Source: Fusobacterium necrophorum subsp. necrophorum
GTDB lineage: Bacteria > Fusobacteriota > Fusobacteriia > Fusobacteriales > Fusobacteriaceae
NCBI RefSeq assembly: GCF_004006635.1
Contig: NZ_CP034842.1
Location: 868,001 to 932,000, forward strand
Length of the DNA stretch: 64,000 nucleotides
Direction: 5' to 3'
Part shown: piece after piece, positions 1-8,682 of the stretch
Layout of the letters: each line of letters begins with the position of its first letter
Numbering within the stretch: the stretch's first letter is position 1
Translations under genes and position numbers: made by a program
The notes under the pieces: model-generated
Seen by the model: the letters and a program-made list of their open reading frames with translations, nothing else
What the model was told of the DNA's origin: nothing
Database searches by the model: none

Positions 1-865
1 GTTCCTGTTCTTCGATTGTAATCAAAGGAAGCTCTACGGGAATGCCTCCCTTGTCCCAAATATAGTCTGACATCTCGGAAGCCTGTTTTTTATCACGTGT
101 CACCAGAATTTTCTTCGCTTTCTTTGTGTCGAACCATTGTAATCTTCGATGAAGAGCAACGACTTCTCCGATAATAATGATGGCGGGAGCTTTCACTTCT
201 CTTTCTTTTGAAAGCTTTACTATATTTTCAAGAATTCCGATATGAACTTTTTGATGTTCTGTGGCTCCTTTTTCAATGATGGCAACAGGAGTATCCGGAG
301 CTTTTCCATATCGTAATAAGTCTTGCACGATTCGTTCGAGATTTTTCACTCCCATTAAAAAAATCAAGCTTCCTTCCAATTTTGCAATATTTTCAAAATC
401 ATGCCATCTTCCATCTTCCATGGTATGTCCTGTAAAAACATGGAAAGATCTTGCAATATCACGATGTGTTACCGGAATTCCTGCATACGTTGGTACAGCA
501 ATAGAGGAAGTAATTCCCGGAACGACTTCAAAAGGAATTCCTTGTTCCGCTAATGCCAAGATTTCTTCTCCTCCTCGACCAAAAACAAAAGAATCTCCTC
601 CTTTGACTCTGGCTACTTTTTTTCCCTCCAGACATTTTTGAATTAAGTTTCGGTTGATTTCTTCTTGAATTCTTCCTCCCTCCGTATTTTCTTTTCCGAG
701 ATAAATTTTTTCCGCTTCCTTTTTTACCAATCCTAAAATTTTGGGATTGATAAGTCTATCATAGATAATACAGTCTGCCGTTTCTATGATTCGTTTTGCC
801 TTGAGTGTCAGTAATTCAAAATCTCCCGGACCGGCTCCCAGGATATATGCCTTTCCTTTCTCCAT
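1..865 (-). CDS. cobA-hemD: Uroporphyrinogen-III C-methyltransferase fused to uroporphyrinogen-III synthase (CobA-HemD), 3' end beyond window
   Basis: The gene starts on the minus strand and runs off the left edge; 288 residues are visible. Residues 1 to about 245 form a SAM-dependent uroporphyrinogen-III methyltransferase: the glycine-rich start (ILGAGPGDFELLTLKA), VKGGDSFVFGRGGEE and VVPGITSS are the family motifs. From about residue 253 a new domain begins (ILVTRDKKQASEMSDYI), matching the N-terminus of HemD, so this is the fused type found in many anaerobes. It would make uroporphyrinogen III and methylate it to precorrin-2 for sirohaem and corrinoids. ATG start is preceded by GGGAGG at good distance. 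It lies downstream of hemA and hemC on the same strand, which fits the pathway. The length of the HemD part cannot be seen. Confidence 0.93.
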   Translation of the reverse strand, partial: MEKGKAYILGAGPGDFELLTLKAKRIIETADCIIYDRLINPKILGLVKKEAEKIYLGKENTEGGRIQEEINRNLIQKCLEGKKVARVKGGDSFVFGRGGEEILALAEQGIPFEVVPGITSSIAVPTYAGIPVTHRDIARSFHVFTGHTMEDGRWHDFENIAKLEGSLIFLMGVKNLERIVQDLLRYGKAPDTPVAIIEKGATEHQKVHIGILENIVKLSKEREVKAPAIIIIGEVVALHRRLQWFDTKKAKKILVTRDKKQASEMSDYIWDKGGIPVELPLITIEEQE

Positions 866-892
866 AATTTTTTATAATCCTCCCTTTTTTCT

Positions 893-1312
893 TCATCGAT
901 AGAAGATACCTGCCAGACGCTCATCTTTGTCGAAACTGATAGTATAAATCAATGTATTTTTTGAATATTTTACCCGTTGTGCTACAACAATAAAATCTTG
1001 TTTGTTTTCTTGAACTTTGGTAACCTCATAGTCTAAAAAGGTTTCAAAACTTCCATTTGTTTCGAGTTGAGTATATATTTCCCGACATTTTTCATCGGTC
1101 AAGGCTTCTTTTAACTCCTCCGTACTGCTGTGTCTTATCTCTGTCCAATTTTTTTCATGAAGTGAGATAATAGTGTGCCGTGCCATTTCTTTATAGTGCT
1201 CTTTTTGAATTTCAGATAAGGTAGAAGCATTTTTGTTTGAACCGCAAGCAATCCATAAGACAGTTAAAAAAAGTAATAAAAACAACCATTTGACAGAACG
1301 TAGTTTTTTCAT
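893..1312 (-). CDS. Small putative lipoprotein, function unknown
   Basis: 139-residue protein with a lysine-rich start, a hydrophobic stretch and a lipobox ending in IACG around residue 19, so it is probably lipidated and anchored on the periplasmic side. The mature part has a helix rich in charged residues and then alternating strands (EVTKVQENKQDFIVVAQRV), reminiscent of small DUF3887/DUF4878-like export domains, but I cannot assign a family. I chose the internal ATG because its upstream neighbour's stop overlaps it as ATGA and a purine-rich site (GGGAGG) lies before it; the longer open frame extends into the neighbouring gene. It is probably co-translated with the membrane protease upstream. 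Confidence 0.75.
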   Translation of the reverse strand: MKKLRSVKWLFLLLFLTVLWIACGSNKNASTLSEIQKEHYKEMARHTIISLHEKNWTEIRHSSTEELKEALTDEKCREIYTQLETNGSFETFLDYEVTKVQENKQDFIVVAQRVKYSKNTLIYTISFDKDERLAGIFYR

Positions 1313-1905
1313 AAGTTTTCCTCCCTTTTGTGATATTTTATAAGCAAAGTCCCAATCCAAAGTACGATGGTAAAGAATAGAAATTCTACTTCCCAAATAC
1401 TTCTTCGGAAGTATCCTGCGACAGGAATGATTGAATCTACGAAAGTATGAAGTAACATTGCCAATATAAGAATTCTATATTTTTTATTTTTCAAAAATCC
1501 CAGCCAAAGAAGAATCGATAATTCTATGTGAAGGAATGTAGCAAGGATTCTCTCCAAAATTCCCCAAATATTGATACTGAAGAGAGCAGTATGGAAACCT
1601 GTAACATAAAAAAGATAAAGAATTTCCATGAGAGAATGTCCTAAACCGAAAATGGCAGCTTCTACAATGTTACGACTATTTTTTAGCAGAAATTTTCGGA
1701 ATAAAAATCGGAATCCTTCTTCGAAGATACCGGCACTGGCAGCTATGAAAATGCCTGCTAAAAGAGGATTTTTCATTTCAAAAATAGTAAATTTTGAATT
1801 TTTGTAGATTATCGTTGTCAGCAGAGGAAGTCGAATCTTTATTTGAGAAACCCAAAAACACAGACTACCTAAGAGCAGGATAAAAAAGTATTTTGTATAT
1901 TTCAT
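1309..1905 (-). CDS. YhfC/CPBP-like intramembrane protease family protein
   Basis: 198 residues, with five or six hydrophobic segments. Seen in the sequence: an EEGFR motif near residue 62 inside a membrane segment (SAGIFEEGFRFLFRK), then FGLGHSLMEIL and LLHTFVDSI, each with a histidine in or near a membrane span. Paired glutamates followed by Arg and two later histidines are the signature of the glutamic-type intramembrane proteases (YhfC, PrsW and CPBP groups). Family knowledge suggests a membrane protease or a membrane protein of unknown role; the substrate cannot be inferred. The stop overlaps the start of the lipoprotein gene by four bases, so the two form a translational pair. Confidence 0.7.
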   Translation of the reverse strand: MKYTKYFFILLLGSLCFWVSQIKIRLPLLTTIIYKNSKFTIFEMKNPLLAGIFIAASAGIFEEGFRFLFRKFLLKNSRNIVEAAIFGLGHSLMEILYLFYVTGFHTALFSINIWGILERILATFLHIELSILLWLGFLKNKKYRILILAMLLHTFVDSIIPVAGYFRRSIWEVEFLFFTIVLWIGTLLIKYHKREENL

Positions 1906-1953
1906 GTTTCCTCCTGTTGCACAAAGACAAGGATGGGAAATTGATAAAAAATT

Positions 1954-2733
1954 TTATATCAAATGCTTCTCCAAACAATAATAATAAATTCCGTCTTCCG
2001 CTACTTCTCCACAAATTTCATCCGCAATTTCTTTTAATTGTTCCGAAGCATTTTTCATCGCAATTCCCCTTCCCACTGCTTTTAACATTTCAATATCGTT
2101 ATTGCCGTCTCCAAAAGCCATAGCCTCGGCTCTATCTATCTGATAATAGTCTAAAACTTTTTGAATTCCCAGTCCTTTTCCTCCGATTTTAGGAATAATA
2201 TCCACCGCTCTATTCCACCATGCTGCGATTTTCGCTTGCTGAACTCCTCGCATCAAAGAAGAATATTCTTCTTTCCTACATCCTAACAGGACTTGAAATA
2301 TCTCTTCCCGTTTTGAAATTTCCTCGAAGTCATCCGCAATTTCTATCTGAGCACCGCCGAAGCTGTAGTATTCTATCAAATCTTCATCTTTCCCATTTGA
2401 TGCCAAACGATTTTTGGTTGCTAAGGAGAGAGGTCTGCCAATGCGAGAGGCGTTTTTTATAATAGTTTGAATGTCTTCATTGGGAATGGAATTACTAAAA
2501 ATGGTTTTCTCATTGTTAAAACAATAGGAACCGTTATAACTTAGGAATACATCGAATTTCACTCCCTCAAATGTTGGAAGAATCATCGGAGAACGTCCCG
2601 TTGCCATGGCGATTAAAATATTTTTTTCTTGCAATCTTTTCAATGTTTCCAACATTTTTGGAGAGATGCGTTTCTTTTTCATGTCAATGAGAGTTCCGTC
2701 AATATCAAAGAAAATAATTTTAACAGGATTCAT
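1954..2733 (-). CDS. Cof-type HAD-superfamily phosphatase
   Basis: 259 residues. Motif I is DIDGTL near the start with the nucleophile Asp, motif II is the TGRSP region, the Lys of motif III lies in KGLGIQKVLDYY, and motif IV is FGDGNNDIEML. The large cap between motifs II and III is of the C2 type found in Cof/YidA phosphatases, which act on sugar phosphates or flavin-like phosphates in the cytoplasm. The exact substrate is unknown. A longer frame begins eight codons upstream, but AGGAG lies between the two ATG codons at proper distance from the second, so I use the second. It sits in the tetrapyrrole run but has no evident link to that pathway. Confidence 0.88.
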   Translation of the reverse strand: MNPVKIIFFDIDGTLIDMKKKRISPKMLETLKRLQEKNILIAMATGRSPMILPTFEGVKFDVFLSYNGSYCFNNEKTIFSNSIPNEDIQTIIKNASRIGRPLSLATKNRLASNGKDEDLIEYYSFGGAQIEIADDFEEISKREEIFQVLLGCRKEEYSSLMRGVQQAKIAAWWNRAVDIIPKIGGKGLGIQKVLDYYQIDRAEAMAFGDGNNDIEMLKAVGRGIAMKNASEQLKEIADEICGEVAEDGIYYYCLEKHLI

Positions 2734-2803
2734 CTTCCCACTCCTTTTTTTCTCCATATGTTTTATACCCTTTTTGAATGAACTGTATATTCAAAAAATT
2801 TTT

Positions 2804-3709
2804 TTATTTCTCCTTCATCAGTTTTTGAATTTCCTGTGCAGCCATGATAGCAATTTCTTTTCCTTTTGTGATGCTTTCCGTAATTATAGTTTGATAACTC
2901 TTTTCCTTATGGGAATACATGGCATGAAAGAAGATCTTTTTTCCTTCTACCTTCGAATAACAGCCCATAGGAGTGTGGCAGCCTCCGTCGAAAATTCTGG
3001 AAAACTCCCTCTCTATTTCCAAAATTTTTGCCAGGTTTTCGTCATGAATACTTTGTAATATGTTTCGAGTTTCTTCATCCTTTTCTCGACATTGAATATA
3101 GAGAGCTCCCTGTGCGGGAGCGGGAGAGAAGACGGTCGGGTTCAGATACTCCGTAATTTTTTCTTCCAGCCCTACTCTTTTTAAACCTGCTGCAGCCAGT
3201 ACAATGGCGTCATAATGCCCTTCTTCCAATTTTTTCAGTCGGGTATGAATATTCCCACGAAGAGCTTTGATTTCAAGATCAGGGCGAAGCTGTTTGATAT
3301 TTTGAATTCTTCGTAAGGAAGAGGTACCTAGAATAGAGCCTTTAGGAAGATCTGCCAATGTGTTTCCGGAAGTGCTGACAAGAACATCTCGAACATCTTC
3401 CCGAACGGGAATTGCCCCACAGATAAGTCCGACCGGGGAACTACTCGGAACATCTTTCATAGAATGAACGGCAATATCGATCTCTCCGTCCAATAAACTT
3501 TTCTCAATTTCTTTGGTAAAAAAACTTTTTAAGGATAGCTCACTGTTTCCAAAATGGGAAGTCAAGTCTTTATCTCCCTGTGTTTCGATGACTTGAATGG
3601 AAAAGGTAAGTTGAGGATAGTGTCGTTGCAGTTGTTTTTTTACCCAATTTGTTTGAGCCAATGCCAAAATACTTCCTCGACTTCCCAAAATAATATGATG
3701 TTTTAACAT
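2804..3709 (-). CDS. hemC: Hydroxymethylbilane synthase (porphobilinogen deaminase)
   Basis: 301 residues, normal length. It condenses four porphobilinogens into hydroxymethylbilane. Visible family marks are the start ILGSRGSILALAQ, the active-site stretches HSMKDVP and GTSSLRRIQNI, LRGNIHTRL, and FDGGCHTPMG near residue 240, whose Cys carries the dipyrromethane cofactor. The start overlaps the end of hemA by seven bases, so the pair is translationally coupled. The product feeds the HemD domain of the cobA-hemD fusion further along the same strand. Confidence 0.96.
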   Translation of the reverse strand: MLKHHIILGSRGSILALAQTNWVKKQLQRHYPQLTFSIQVIETQGDKDLTSHFGNSELSLKSFFTKEIEKSLLDGEIDIAVHSMKDVPSSSPVGLICGAIPVREDVRDVLVSTSGNTLADLPKGSILGTSSLRRIQNIKQLRPDLEIKALRGNIHTRLKKLEEGHYDAIVLAAAGLKRVGLEEKITEYLNPTVFSPAPAQGALYIQCREKDEETRNILQSIHDENLAKILEIEREFSRIFDGGCHTPMGCYSKVEGKKIFFHAMYSHKEKSYQTIITESITKGKEIAIMAAQEIQKLMKEK

Positions 3710-4713
3710 ACCGAAGCCTCCTGTTTAGTTTCATAATAGGAAAGTGCCTTATGAATGCTTTCTATTTGCTCTTCCAGAAGATAACAATACTCATCCAACA
3801 ATTGCTCTCGAAAGGAGCCGTGTTGTTTCGAAATCTTCCAAATATCATCTAAATTGAGAATTTGAACTCCTTCAAGATTTGCAATACGAGGGTCAATATC
3901 TCTGGGAACCGCCAAGTCCAACATCAGGTAATTCTTTTCCTGTTTTTTTTCTAAAAATCGTTCATATTCCAACACAATATGAGAAGCGGAAGTAGCCGAG
4001 ATAATAATGTCCACTTTGGCAATCCACTCGTATTTGTCACGAAAGTCAATGATATTCACCTGATAGGCATTGGAAATTCTCTCCGCTTTATGATAGCTCC
4101 GATTGGTAATATAGAGATTGGAAAAGCCTTCTTTTACTAAAAGAGAGAGAATAGACTGGGCCAGCTCTCCGACTCCCAATAAGAGAATTTTTTTTTCCTG
4201 CACATTTGGAATTCTTTCTTGGATAGAATGTAGGGTAATGGCTTCCAAAGAAAGAGCATGATGAGCAATATTACTTTTGGTTCTGAATTTTTTTCCCAAT
4301 GTTATGATTTTTTGGAAGATAATATTGAAAAGTTTGGAGCTGTGTTTCTCTTCCAGAGCCTTTGTATAGGCGTGTTTCATCTGTGACAAAATTTGATCTT
4401 CCCCCTTGATGACCGAAAAAAATCCACAAACGACTTTTGCTAAGTGTAGGAGTGCCTCTTCTCCTTGCTTCATTTGCAGCCCCCGTTGAGCGGGAAATCT
4501 TTCTCTTATTTCTTCCAATCTTGTATTGTCAAGGAGCTCCATGTAAAATTCGACTCGTAAACAGGTGGAAAGATCCACATAAGCTCGAATTTTTCCTGTT
4601 TGAAAAAGTTCTTCCAAAAGAACTTTCGGTTTCTGCCTGATAAATTCTTCTCGTTCTTGCATAGAAAGTATTTTATGAGAAATTCCAATCATTGCAAAAT
4701 TTTTGATATTCAT
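3703..4713 (-). CDS. hemA: Glutamyl-tRNA reductase
   Basis: 336 residues, shorter than the usual 400-450, apparently because the C-terminal dimerisation helix is short. It reduces Glu-tRNA to glutamate-1-semialdehyde, the first step of C5 tetrapyrrole synthesis. The N-terminal catalytic domain has STCLRVEFY with the nucleophilic Cys at about residue 51; most members read STCNR, so the Asn-to-Leu change is odd. KGEDQILSQMKHAY follows. The NADPH-binding domain shows LLLGVGELAQSIL and later DLAVPRDIDP. A good start site (AAAGGA) precedes the ATG, and a promoter is visible upstream. It heads the minus-strand tetrapyrrole run. Confidence 0.94.
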   Translation of the reverse strand: MNIKNFAMIGISHKILSMQEREEFIRQKPKVLLEELFQTGKIRAYVDLSTCLRVEFYMELLDNTRLEEIRERFPAQRGLQMKQGEEALLHLAKVVCGFFSVIKGEDQILSQMKHAYTKALEEKHSSKLFNIIFQKIITLGKKFRTKSNIAHHALSLEAITLHSIQERIPNVQEKKILLLGVGELAQSILSLLVKEGFSNLYITNRSYHKAERISNAYQVNIIDFRDKYEWIAKVDIIISATSASHIVLEYERFLEKKQEKNYLMLDLAVPRDIDPRIANLEGVQILNLDDIWKISKQHGSFREQLLDEYCYLLEEQIESIHKALSYYETKQEASVC

Positions 4714-4749
4714 TTTTAAATCCTTTCTTTTTCACTAATCTTCTTTTTC

Positions 4750-4778
4750 ATTATAACTCAATTTTTTGTTTCCTACAA
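4750..4778 (-). promoter_or_regulatory. Sigma-70 promoter for hemA
   Basis: Read on the minus strand: TTGTAG, a 17-base spacer, then TATAAT, ending about 37 bases before the hemA start codon. The -10 is perfect and the -35 matches at four positions. Confidence 0.6.
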
Positions 4779-4868
4779 TGTTTTCTTTAGCAGGGAAAAA
4801 ACTTTTCATTTCTTGGAAGATATGATAAAATAGACTCATCTAAAAAAGAAAAAGATAAGGAGTTTGGA

Positions 4869-5738
4869 TTGCATAAATATATTGTGGAGCCGGAATATGA
4901 CGGCTATGAAATTGGAGAATATTTGAAAGAAACAAAAGGATATTCAGGAAGAGGACTTCGAAAACTGGAAATTTATTTGAACGGAAAGAAGATTAAAAAT
5001 ACGGCGAAAAAAGTTCGGAAATTAAATCGTATTTTGATTGTGGAAAAAGAAAAAGAAACAGGAATTCGGCCTATGGAGATTCCTTTGGATATAGTATACG
5101 AAGATGAGAATTTATTGGTACTCAACAAACAAGCCAATTTGGTAACACATCCTACAACAAAAAAAGTAGATGCCACTTTGGCGAACGGAGTCGTTGCTTA
5201 TTTTTTAAAAACGACGGGGAAAACGATGGTTCCAAGATTTTATAACCGTTTGGATATGAATACCACAGGGTTAATTATTGTAACGAAAAATGCCTACTCT
5301 CAAGCCTATTTACAAGAAAAAACCGAAGTCAGAAAATCATATCAAACGATAGTGAAAGGCATGGTAGAACAGGATGAATTTTATATTACCAGACCGATTG
5401 GAAAAGTGGGAGAAGATTTACGCAGAGTGGAGTTGCCGGTCGAAAAGGGAGGACAGGAGGCAAAAACCTTTGTCAAAGTGCTGAAACGCTTTCCTCAAAA
5501 AAATAGAACCTTGTTGGAGGTCACATTATTTACGGGAAGAACACATCAAATTCGGGCTCATTTGTCCTTAGAAGGCTATCCTATTGTTGGAGACGATTTA
5601 TACGGTGGAAGCGAGGAAACAATAAAAAGACAACTTTTGCATGCCTATCGTCTTTGTTTCCAAAATCCAAAAAATGCGGAGGAACAGGAAATTGTCATTG
5701 ACTTGCCACAGGATATGAAAGACTATCTAAATGGGTAA
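4869..5738 (+). CDS. RluA-family RNA pseudouridine synthase
   Basis: 289 residues. An N-terminal S4-like segment (GRGLRKLEIYLNGKKIKNT) is followed by the catalytic domain with RLDMNTTGLIIVTKN, where the Asp in RLD is the catalytic residue, and GRTHQIRAHL near the C-terminus. It would convert uridines in 23S rRNA or tRNA to pseudouridine; which position cannot be told. The frame opens with TTG, preceded by AAGGAG at seven bases, and no better ATG is available, so a TTG start is likely. It is divergent from hemA and stands alone before gapA. Confidence 0.9.
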   Translation: MHKYIVEPEYDGYEIGEYLKETKGYSGRGLRKLEIYLNGKKIKNTAKKVRKLNRILIVEKEKETGIRPMEIPLDIVYEDENLLVLNKQANLVTHPTTKKVDATLANGVVAYFLKTTGKTMVPRFYNRLDMNTTGLIIVTKNAYSQAYLQEKTEVRKSYQTIVKGMVEQDEFYITRPIGKVGEDLRRVELPVEKGGQEAKTFVKVLKRFPQKNRTLLEVTLFTGRTHQIRAHLSLEGYPIVGDDLYGGSEETIKRQLLHAYRLCFQNPKNAEEQEIVIDLPQDMKDYLNG

Positions 5739-5779
5739 AAACTGTTCATCTTCGGAGTAAAAGTAATTCTTCAATCTCA

Positions 5780-5808
5780 TTGACAAAGAGGGAAACTTAT
5801 TATATAGT
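5780..5808 (+). promoter_or_regulatory. Strong sigma-70 promoter for gapA
   Basis: Consensus TTGACA, exactly 17 bases, then TATAGT, about 70 bases before gapA. This is one of the best promoter matches in the window, as expected for a highly expressed glycolytic gene. Confidence 0.8.
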
Positions 5809-5877
5809 AATGGAAAGAGACAAACGATTAAAAAAAATAATAGAGTAATGTTTAGGTAAAATTTTAGGAGGGATGGC

Positions 5878-6882
5878 ATGTCAGTAAAAGTAGCAATTAA
5901 CGGGTTTGGAAGAATAGGAAGATTAGCATTAAGAGTCATGAGTGAAAATCCTGAATACGATGTTGTAGCAATCAACGACTTAACGGATGCAAAAACCTTA
6001 GCACATCTATTTAAATATGATTCGGCACAAGGAAGATTTCAAGGAACGATTGATGTAACAGAAGAAGGCTTTGTAGTCAATGGAGATTCCATTCAAGTCT
6101 TTGCAAAAGCAAATCCGGAAGAATTGCCTTGGAAAGAATTGGGAATTGATGTAGTATTGGAATGTACAGGATTCTTTACCAGCAAAGAGAAAGCGGAAGC
6201 TCATATCAAAGCGGGAGCCAAGAAAGTTGTGATTTCCGCACCGGCAACCGGAGATTTAAAAACAGTAGTATACAATGTAAATCATGATATTTTGGATGGA
6301 AGTGAAACTGTTATTTCAGGAGCTTCCTGTACAACAAACTGTTTAGCACCTATGGCAAAAGTATTGCATGATAACTTTGGAATTGTAGAAGGATTGATGA
6401 CAACCATTCACGCTTATACCAATGACCAAAATACTTTAGATGCTCCACATAAAAAAGGAGATTTGAGAAGAGCGAGAGCAGCTGCGGCAAATATCGTTCC
6501 TAATACAACAGGGGCAGCAAAAGCAATCGGTTTGGTCATTCCTGAACTAAAAGGAAAATTAGACGGAGCAGCTCAAAGAGTGCCTGTTATTACGGGATCC
6601 ATTACGGAGTTAGTTACCGTATTGGAAAAATCTGTCAGCGTAGAAGAAATCAATGCAGCAATGAAGGCGGCAGCCAATGAATCTTTTGGATATAATGACG
6701 AAGACATTGTGTCAAGCGATGTGATTGGATGTAGATTCGGTTCTTTATTTGATGCCACGCAAACAAGAGTGATGACTGTCGGAGACAAACAATTGGTAAA
6801 AACAGTTTCTTGGTATGACAATGAAATGTCTTATACTTCTCAATTGATTAGAACTTTAGGAGCAGTTACGAAAGCAAAATAA
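5878..6882 (+). CDS. gapA: Glyceraldehyde-3-phosphate dehydrogenase, type I
   Basis: 334 residues, full length. The NAD-binding N-terminus reads [15 protein letters not shown]; the catalytic Cys is in [12 protein letters not shown] near residue 150, with the partner His in TIHAYTNDQ. The C-terminus has [12 protein letters not shown], also typical. It oxidises glyceraldehyde-3-phosphate to 1,3-bisphosphoglycerate in the cytoplasm. A strong GGAGG precedes the ATG. It is followed by a hairpin terminator and then pgk, the next enzyme of glycolysis; read-through probably lets pgk be transcribed at a lower level because no separate promoter is visible in the short gap. Confidence 0.98.
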   Translation: MSVKVAINGFGRIGRLALRVMSENPEYDVVAINDLTDAKTLAHLFKYDSAQGRFQGTIDVTEEGFVVNGDSIQVFAKANPEELPWKELGIDVVLECTGFFTSKEKAEAHIKAGAKKVVISAPATGDLKTVVYNVNHDILDGSETVISGASCTTNCLAPMAKVLHDNFGIVEGLMTTIHAYTNDQNTLDAPHKKGDLRRARAAAANIVPNTTGAAKAIGLVIPELKGKLDGAAQRVPVITGSITELVTVLEKSVSVEEINAAMKAAANESFGYNDEDIVSSDVIGCRFGSLFDATQTRVMTVGDKQLVKTVSWYDNEMSYTSQLIRTLGAVTKAK

Positions 6883-6896
6883 GAAAGCCTAGTGAG

Positions 6897-6922
6897 CGGA
6901 GCCTGAAGAGGCTCCGTTTTTT
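6897..6922 (+). terminator. Intrinsic terminator between gapA and pgk
   Basis: Seven-base-pair GC-rich stem CGGAGCC/GGCTCCG with a six-base loop followed by six T. Since pgk lacks an obvious own promoter, it probably acts as a partial terminator that sets the gapA to pgk ratio. Confidence 0.85.
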
Positions 6923-6943
6923 ATAATAATCCAAGGAGGAAAG

Positions 6944-8143
6944 ATGGCAAAAAAAAATATTCGAGATTTAGAATTACGAGGAAAAAAAGTATTGATGAGA
7001 GTGGATTTCAATGTTCCTATGAAAGAGGGAAAAATTACAGATGAGAATAGAATTGTGGCAGCACTTCCAACGATTCAATATGCTTTGGAACATGGAGGAA
7101 GAGTGATTGCTTTTTCTCATTTAGGAAAAGTGAAGACGGAAGAAGACTTGAAAACAAAATCTTTACAACCGGTAGCGGAAAGACTTTCTGAATTATTGGG
7201 AAAAGAAGTAAAATTTATAGTAGCGACTCGAGGAGCTGAATTGGAAGCAGCGGTGAATTCCTTACAAGATGGAGAAATCATGATGTTTGAAAATACAAGA
7301 TTTGAAGATTTGGACGGAAAAAAAGAATCCAAGAATGATCCGGAATTAGGAAAATATTGGGCTTCTTTAGGAGATGTTTTCATCAATGATGCTTTTGGAA
7401 CGGCTCATAGAGCTCATGCTTCCAATGTAGGAATCGCTTCCAATATTGGAGAGGGAAAATCGGCAGCAGGGTTCTTAATGGAAAAGGAAATTCGATTTAT
7501 CGGAGGAGCTGTGGATGCACCGGAAAGACCTTTGGTGGCCATTCTGGGAGGAGCAAAAGTTTCCGATAAAATTGGAGTCATTGAAAACTTATTGGAAAAA
7601 GCCGATAAAGTCCTGGTAGGAGGAGCGATGATGTTTACTTTCTTAAGAGCTTTAGGAAAGAACACAGGAACTTCTTTGGTGGAAGAAGATAAGATAACAT
7701 TGGCAAAAGCTTTATTGGAAAAATCCAATGGAAAATTAGTATTACCGATAGATACCGTAGTAGCGAAAGAATTTAAAAATGATGCAGCTCATCGAACTGT
7801 TTCTGTGGACGCAGTGCCGACAGAGGAAATGGGATTGGATATAGGAGCAGGAACAGTGGAATTATTTTCCAAAGAGATTGCAAAGGCAAAAACAGTGGTA
7901 TGGAACGGACCGATGGGAGTATTTGAAATGCCGAATTATGCAAAGGGAACCATAGGAGTTTGTGAAGCCATTGCTCATCTGGAGGGAGCAACTACGATTA
8001 TCGGGGGAGGAGATTCTGCCGCCGCTGCCATTAGTTTAGGATATGCGGATAAATTCACTCATATCTCTACGGGAGGAGGAGCTTCTTTAGAGTACTTGGA
8101 AGGAAAAGTATTACCGGGAGTTGCTTCTATTTCTGAAAAATAA
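6944..8143 (+). CDS. pgk: Phosphoglycerate kinase
   Basis: 399 residues, full length. Transfers phosphate from 1,3-bisphosphoglycerate to ADP. Seen: the substrate-binding start RVDFNVPM, the AFSHLGK region (the usual Arg in SHLGRP is Lys here), [48 protein letters not shown] and the nucleotide-binding end [11 protein letters not shown] with [19 protein letters not shown] precedes the ATG at good spacing. It is paired with gapA as in many bacteria. Confidence 0.98.
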   Translation: MAKKNIRDLELRGKKVLMRVDFNVPMKEGKITDENRIVAALPTIQYALEHGGRVIAFSHLGKVKTEEDLKTKSLQPVAERLSELLGKEVKFIVATRGAELEAAVNSLQDGEIMMFENTRFEDLDGKKESKNDPELGKYWASLGDVFINDAFGTAHRAHASNVGIASNIGEGKSAAGFLMEKEIRFIGGAVDAPERPLVAILGGAKVSDKIGVIENLLEKADKVLVGGAMMFTFLRALGKNTGTSLVEEDKITLAKALLEKSNGKLVLPIDTVVAKEFKNDAAHRTVSVDAVPTEEMGLDIGAGTVELFSKEIAKAKTVVWNGPMGVFEMPNYAKGTIGVCEAIAHLEGATTIIGGGDSAAAAISLGYADKFTHISTGGGASLEYLEGKVLPGVASISEK

Positions 8144-8166
8144 TTTCAGAAAAAAGAATAAGAGGA

Positions 8167-8196
8167 TTGCTATTTTTGAAAATGCTATGATATAAT
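8167..8196 (+). promoter_or_regulatory. Promoter for the FMN-binding protein gene
   Basis: TTGCTA, 18-base spacer, perfect TATAAT about 30 bases before the start codon. Confidence 0.65.
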
Positions 8197-8225
8197 AGAA
8201 AAAAAATAGAGAAAGAGGAAAACAG

Positions 8226-8588
8226 ATGACATATCAAAACAGAATTAAATATATTTCTATGGCTCTTGTAATTGCTGCCGTTATTTCCGCTGTTCTATTA
8301 CAAAGGAACGCACCAAAGGTGTATGAGGGAATAGGAGAAGGATTTGAAAATGAGATTCGGGTACAAGTAACAGCATACCGAAATCAAGAGAATGAGATTA
8401 GAATTACAGATATTCAAGTCGAGCATGAAGATACTCCGGAAGTTGGAGGAATGGCGATTTCATCTTTGACTGAAAAAATAAAAAGTATGCAAACTTTGGA
8501 TGTGGATGTTGTAGCAGGAGCTTCATCCAGTTCTCAAGGATTTTTGGATGCTATAAGAGATGCAGTAAAAAAAATACCTGAAAAATAA
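8226..8588 (+). CDS. Membrane-anchored FMN-binding domain protein
   Basis: 120 residues. One N-terminal hydrophobic segment (ISMALVIAAVISAVLLQ) probably anchors it with the rest outside the cytoplasm. The remainder is a small FMN-binding domain: a strand pair, then DVVAGASSSSQGFLDAIRDAV, which aligns with the SGAT-type flavin site of the NqrC/RnfG-related family. In those proteins a Thr or Ser in this motif carries covalent FMN; here serines occupy the place. It is probably an electron-transfer accessory. It stands alone between its own promoter and a terminator. Confidence 0.8.
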   Translation: MTYQNRIKYISMALVIAAVISAVLLQRNAPKVYEGIGEGFENEIRVQVTAYRNQENEIRITDIQVEHEDTPEVGGMAISSLTEKIKSMQTLDVDVVAGASSSSQGFLDAIRDAVKKIPEK

Positions 8589-8597
8589 AGAATAAGA

Positions 8598-8632
8598 GGT
8601 TATCTCAGAGTTGATTTTGAGATAGCCTTTCT
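8598..8632 (+). terminator. Intrinsic terminator after the FMN-binding protein gene
   Basis: Ten-pair stem GGTTATCTCA with TGAGATAGCC (one G-U) around a ten-base loop, followed by a T-rich tail. Confidence 0.75.
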
Positions 8633-8682
8633 TCATTCTATGTTGTATTTTGCACATGGAAAAGAGATTTGGGAGAGAATAA

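Noticed and set aside
261..641. Plus-strand open frame of 126 codons at the left edge
   Set aside because: Antisense shadow of the cobA-hemD gene, which has all family motifs on the minus strand.
5727..5975. Minus-strand open frame over the gapA promoter
   Set aside because: It covers the strong promoter and gapA start and lacks any recognisable family or ribosome site.
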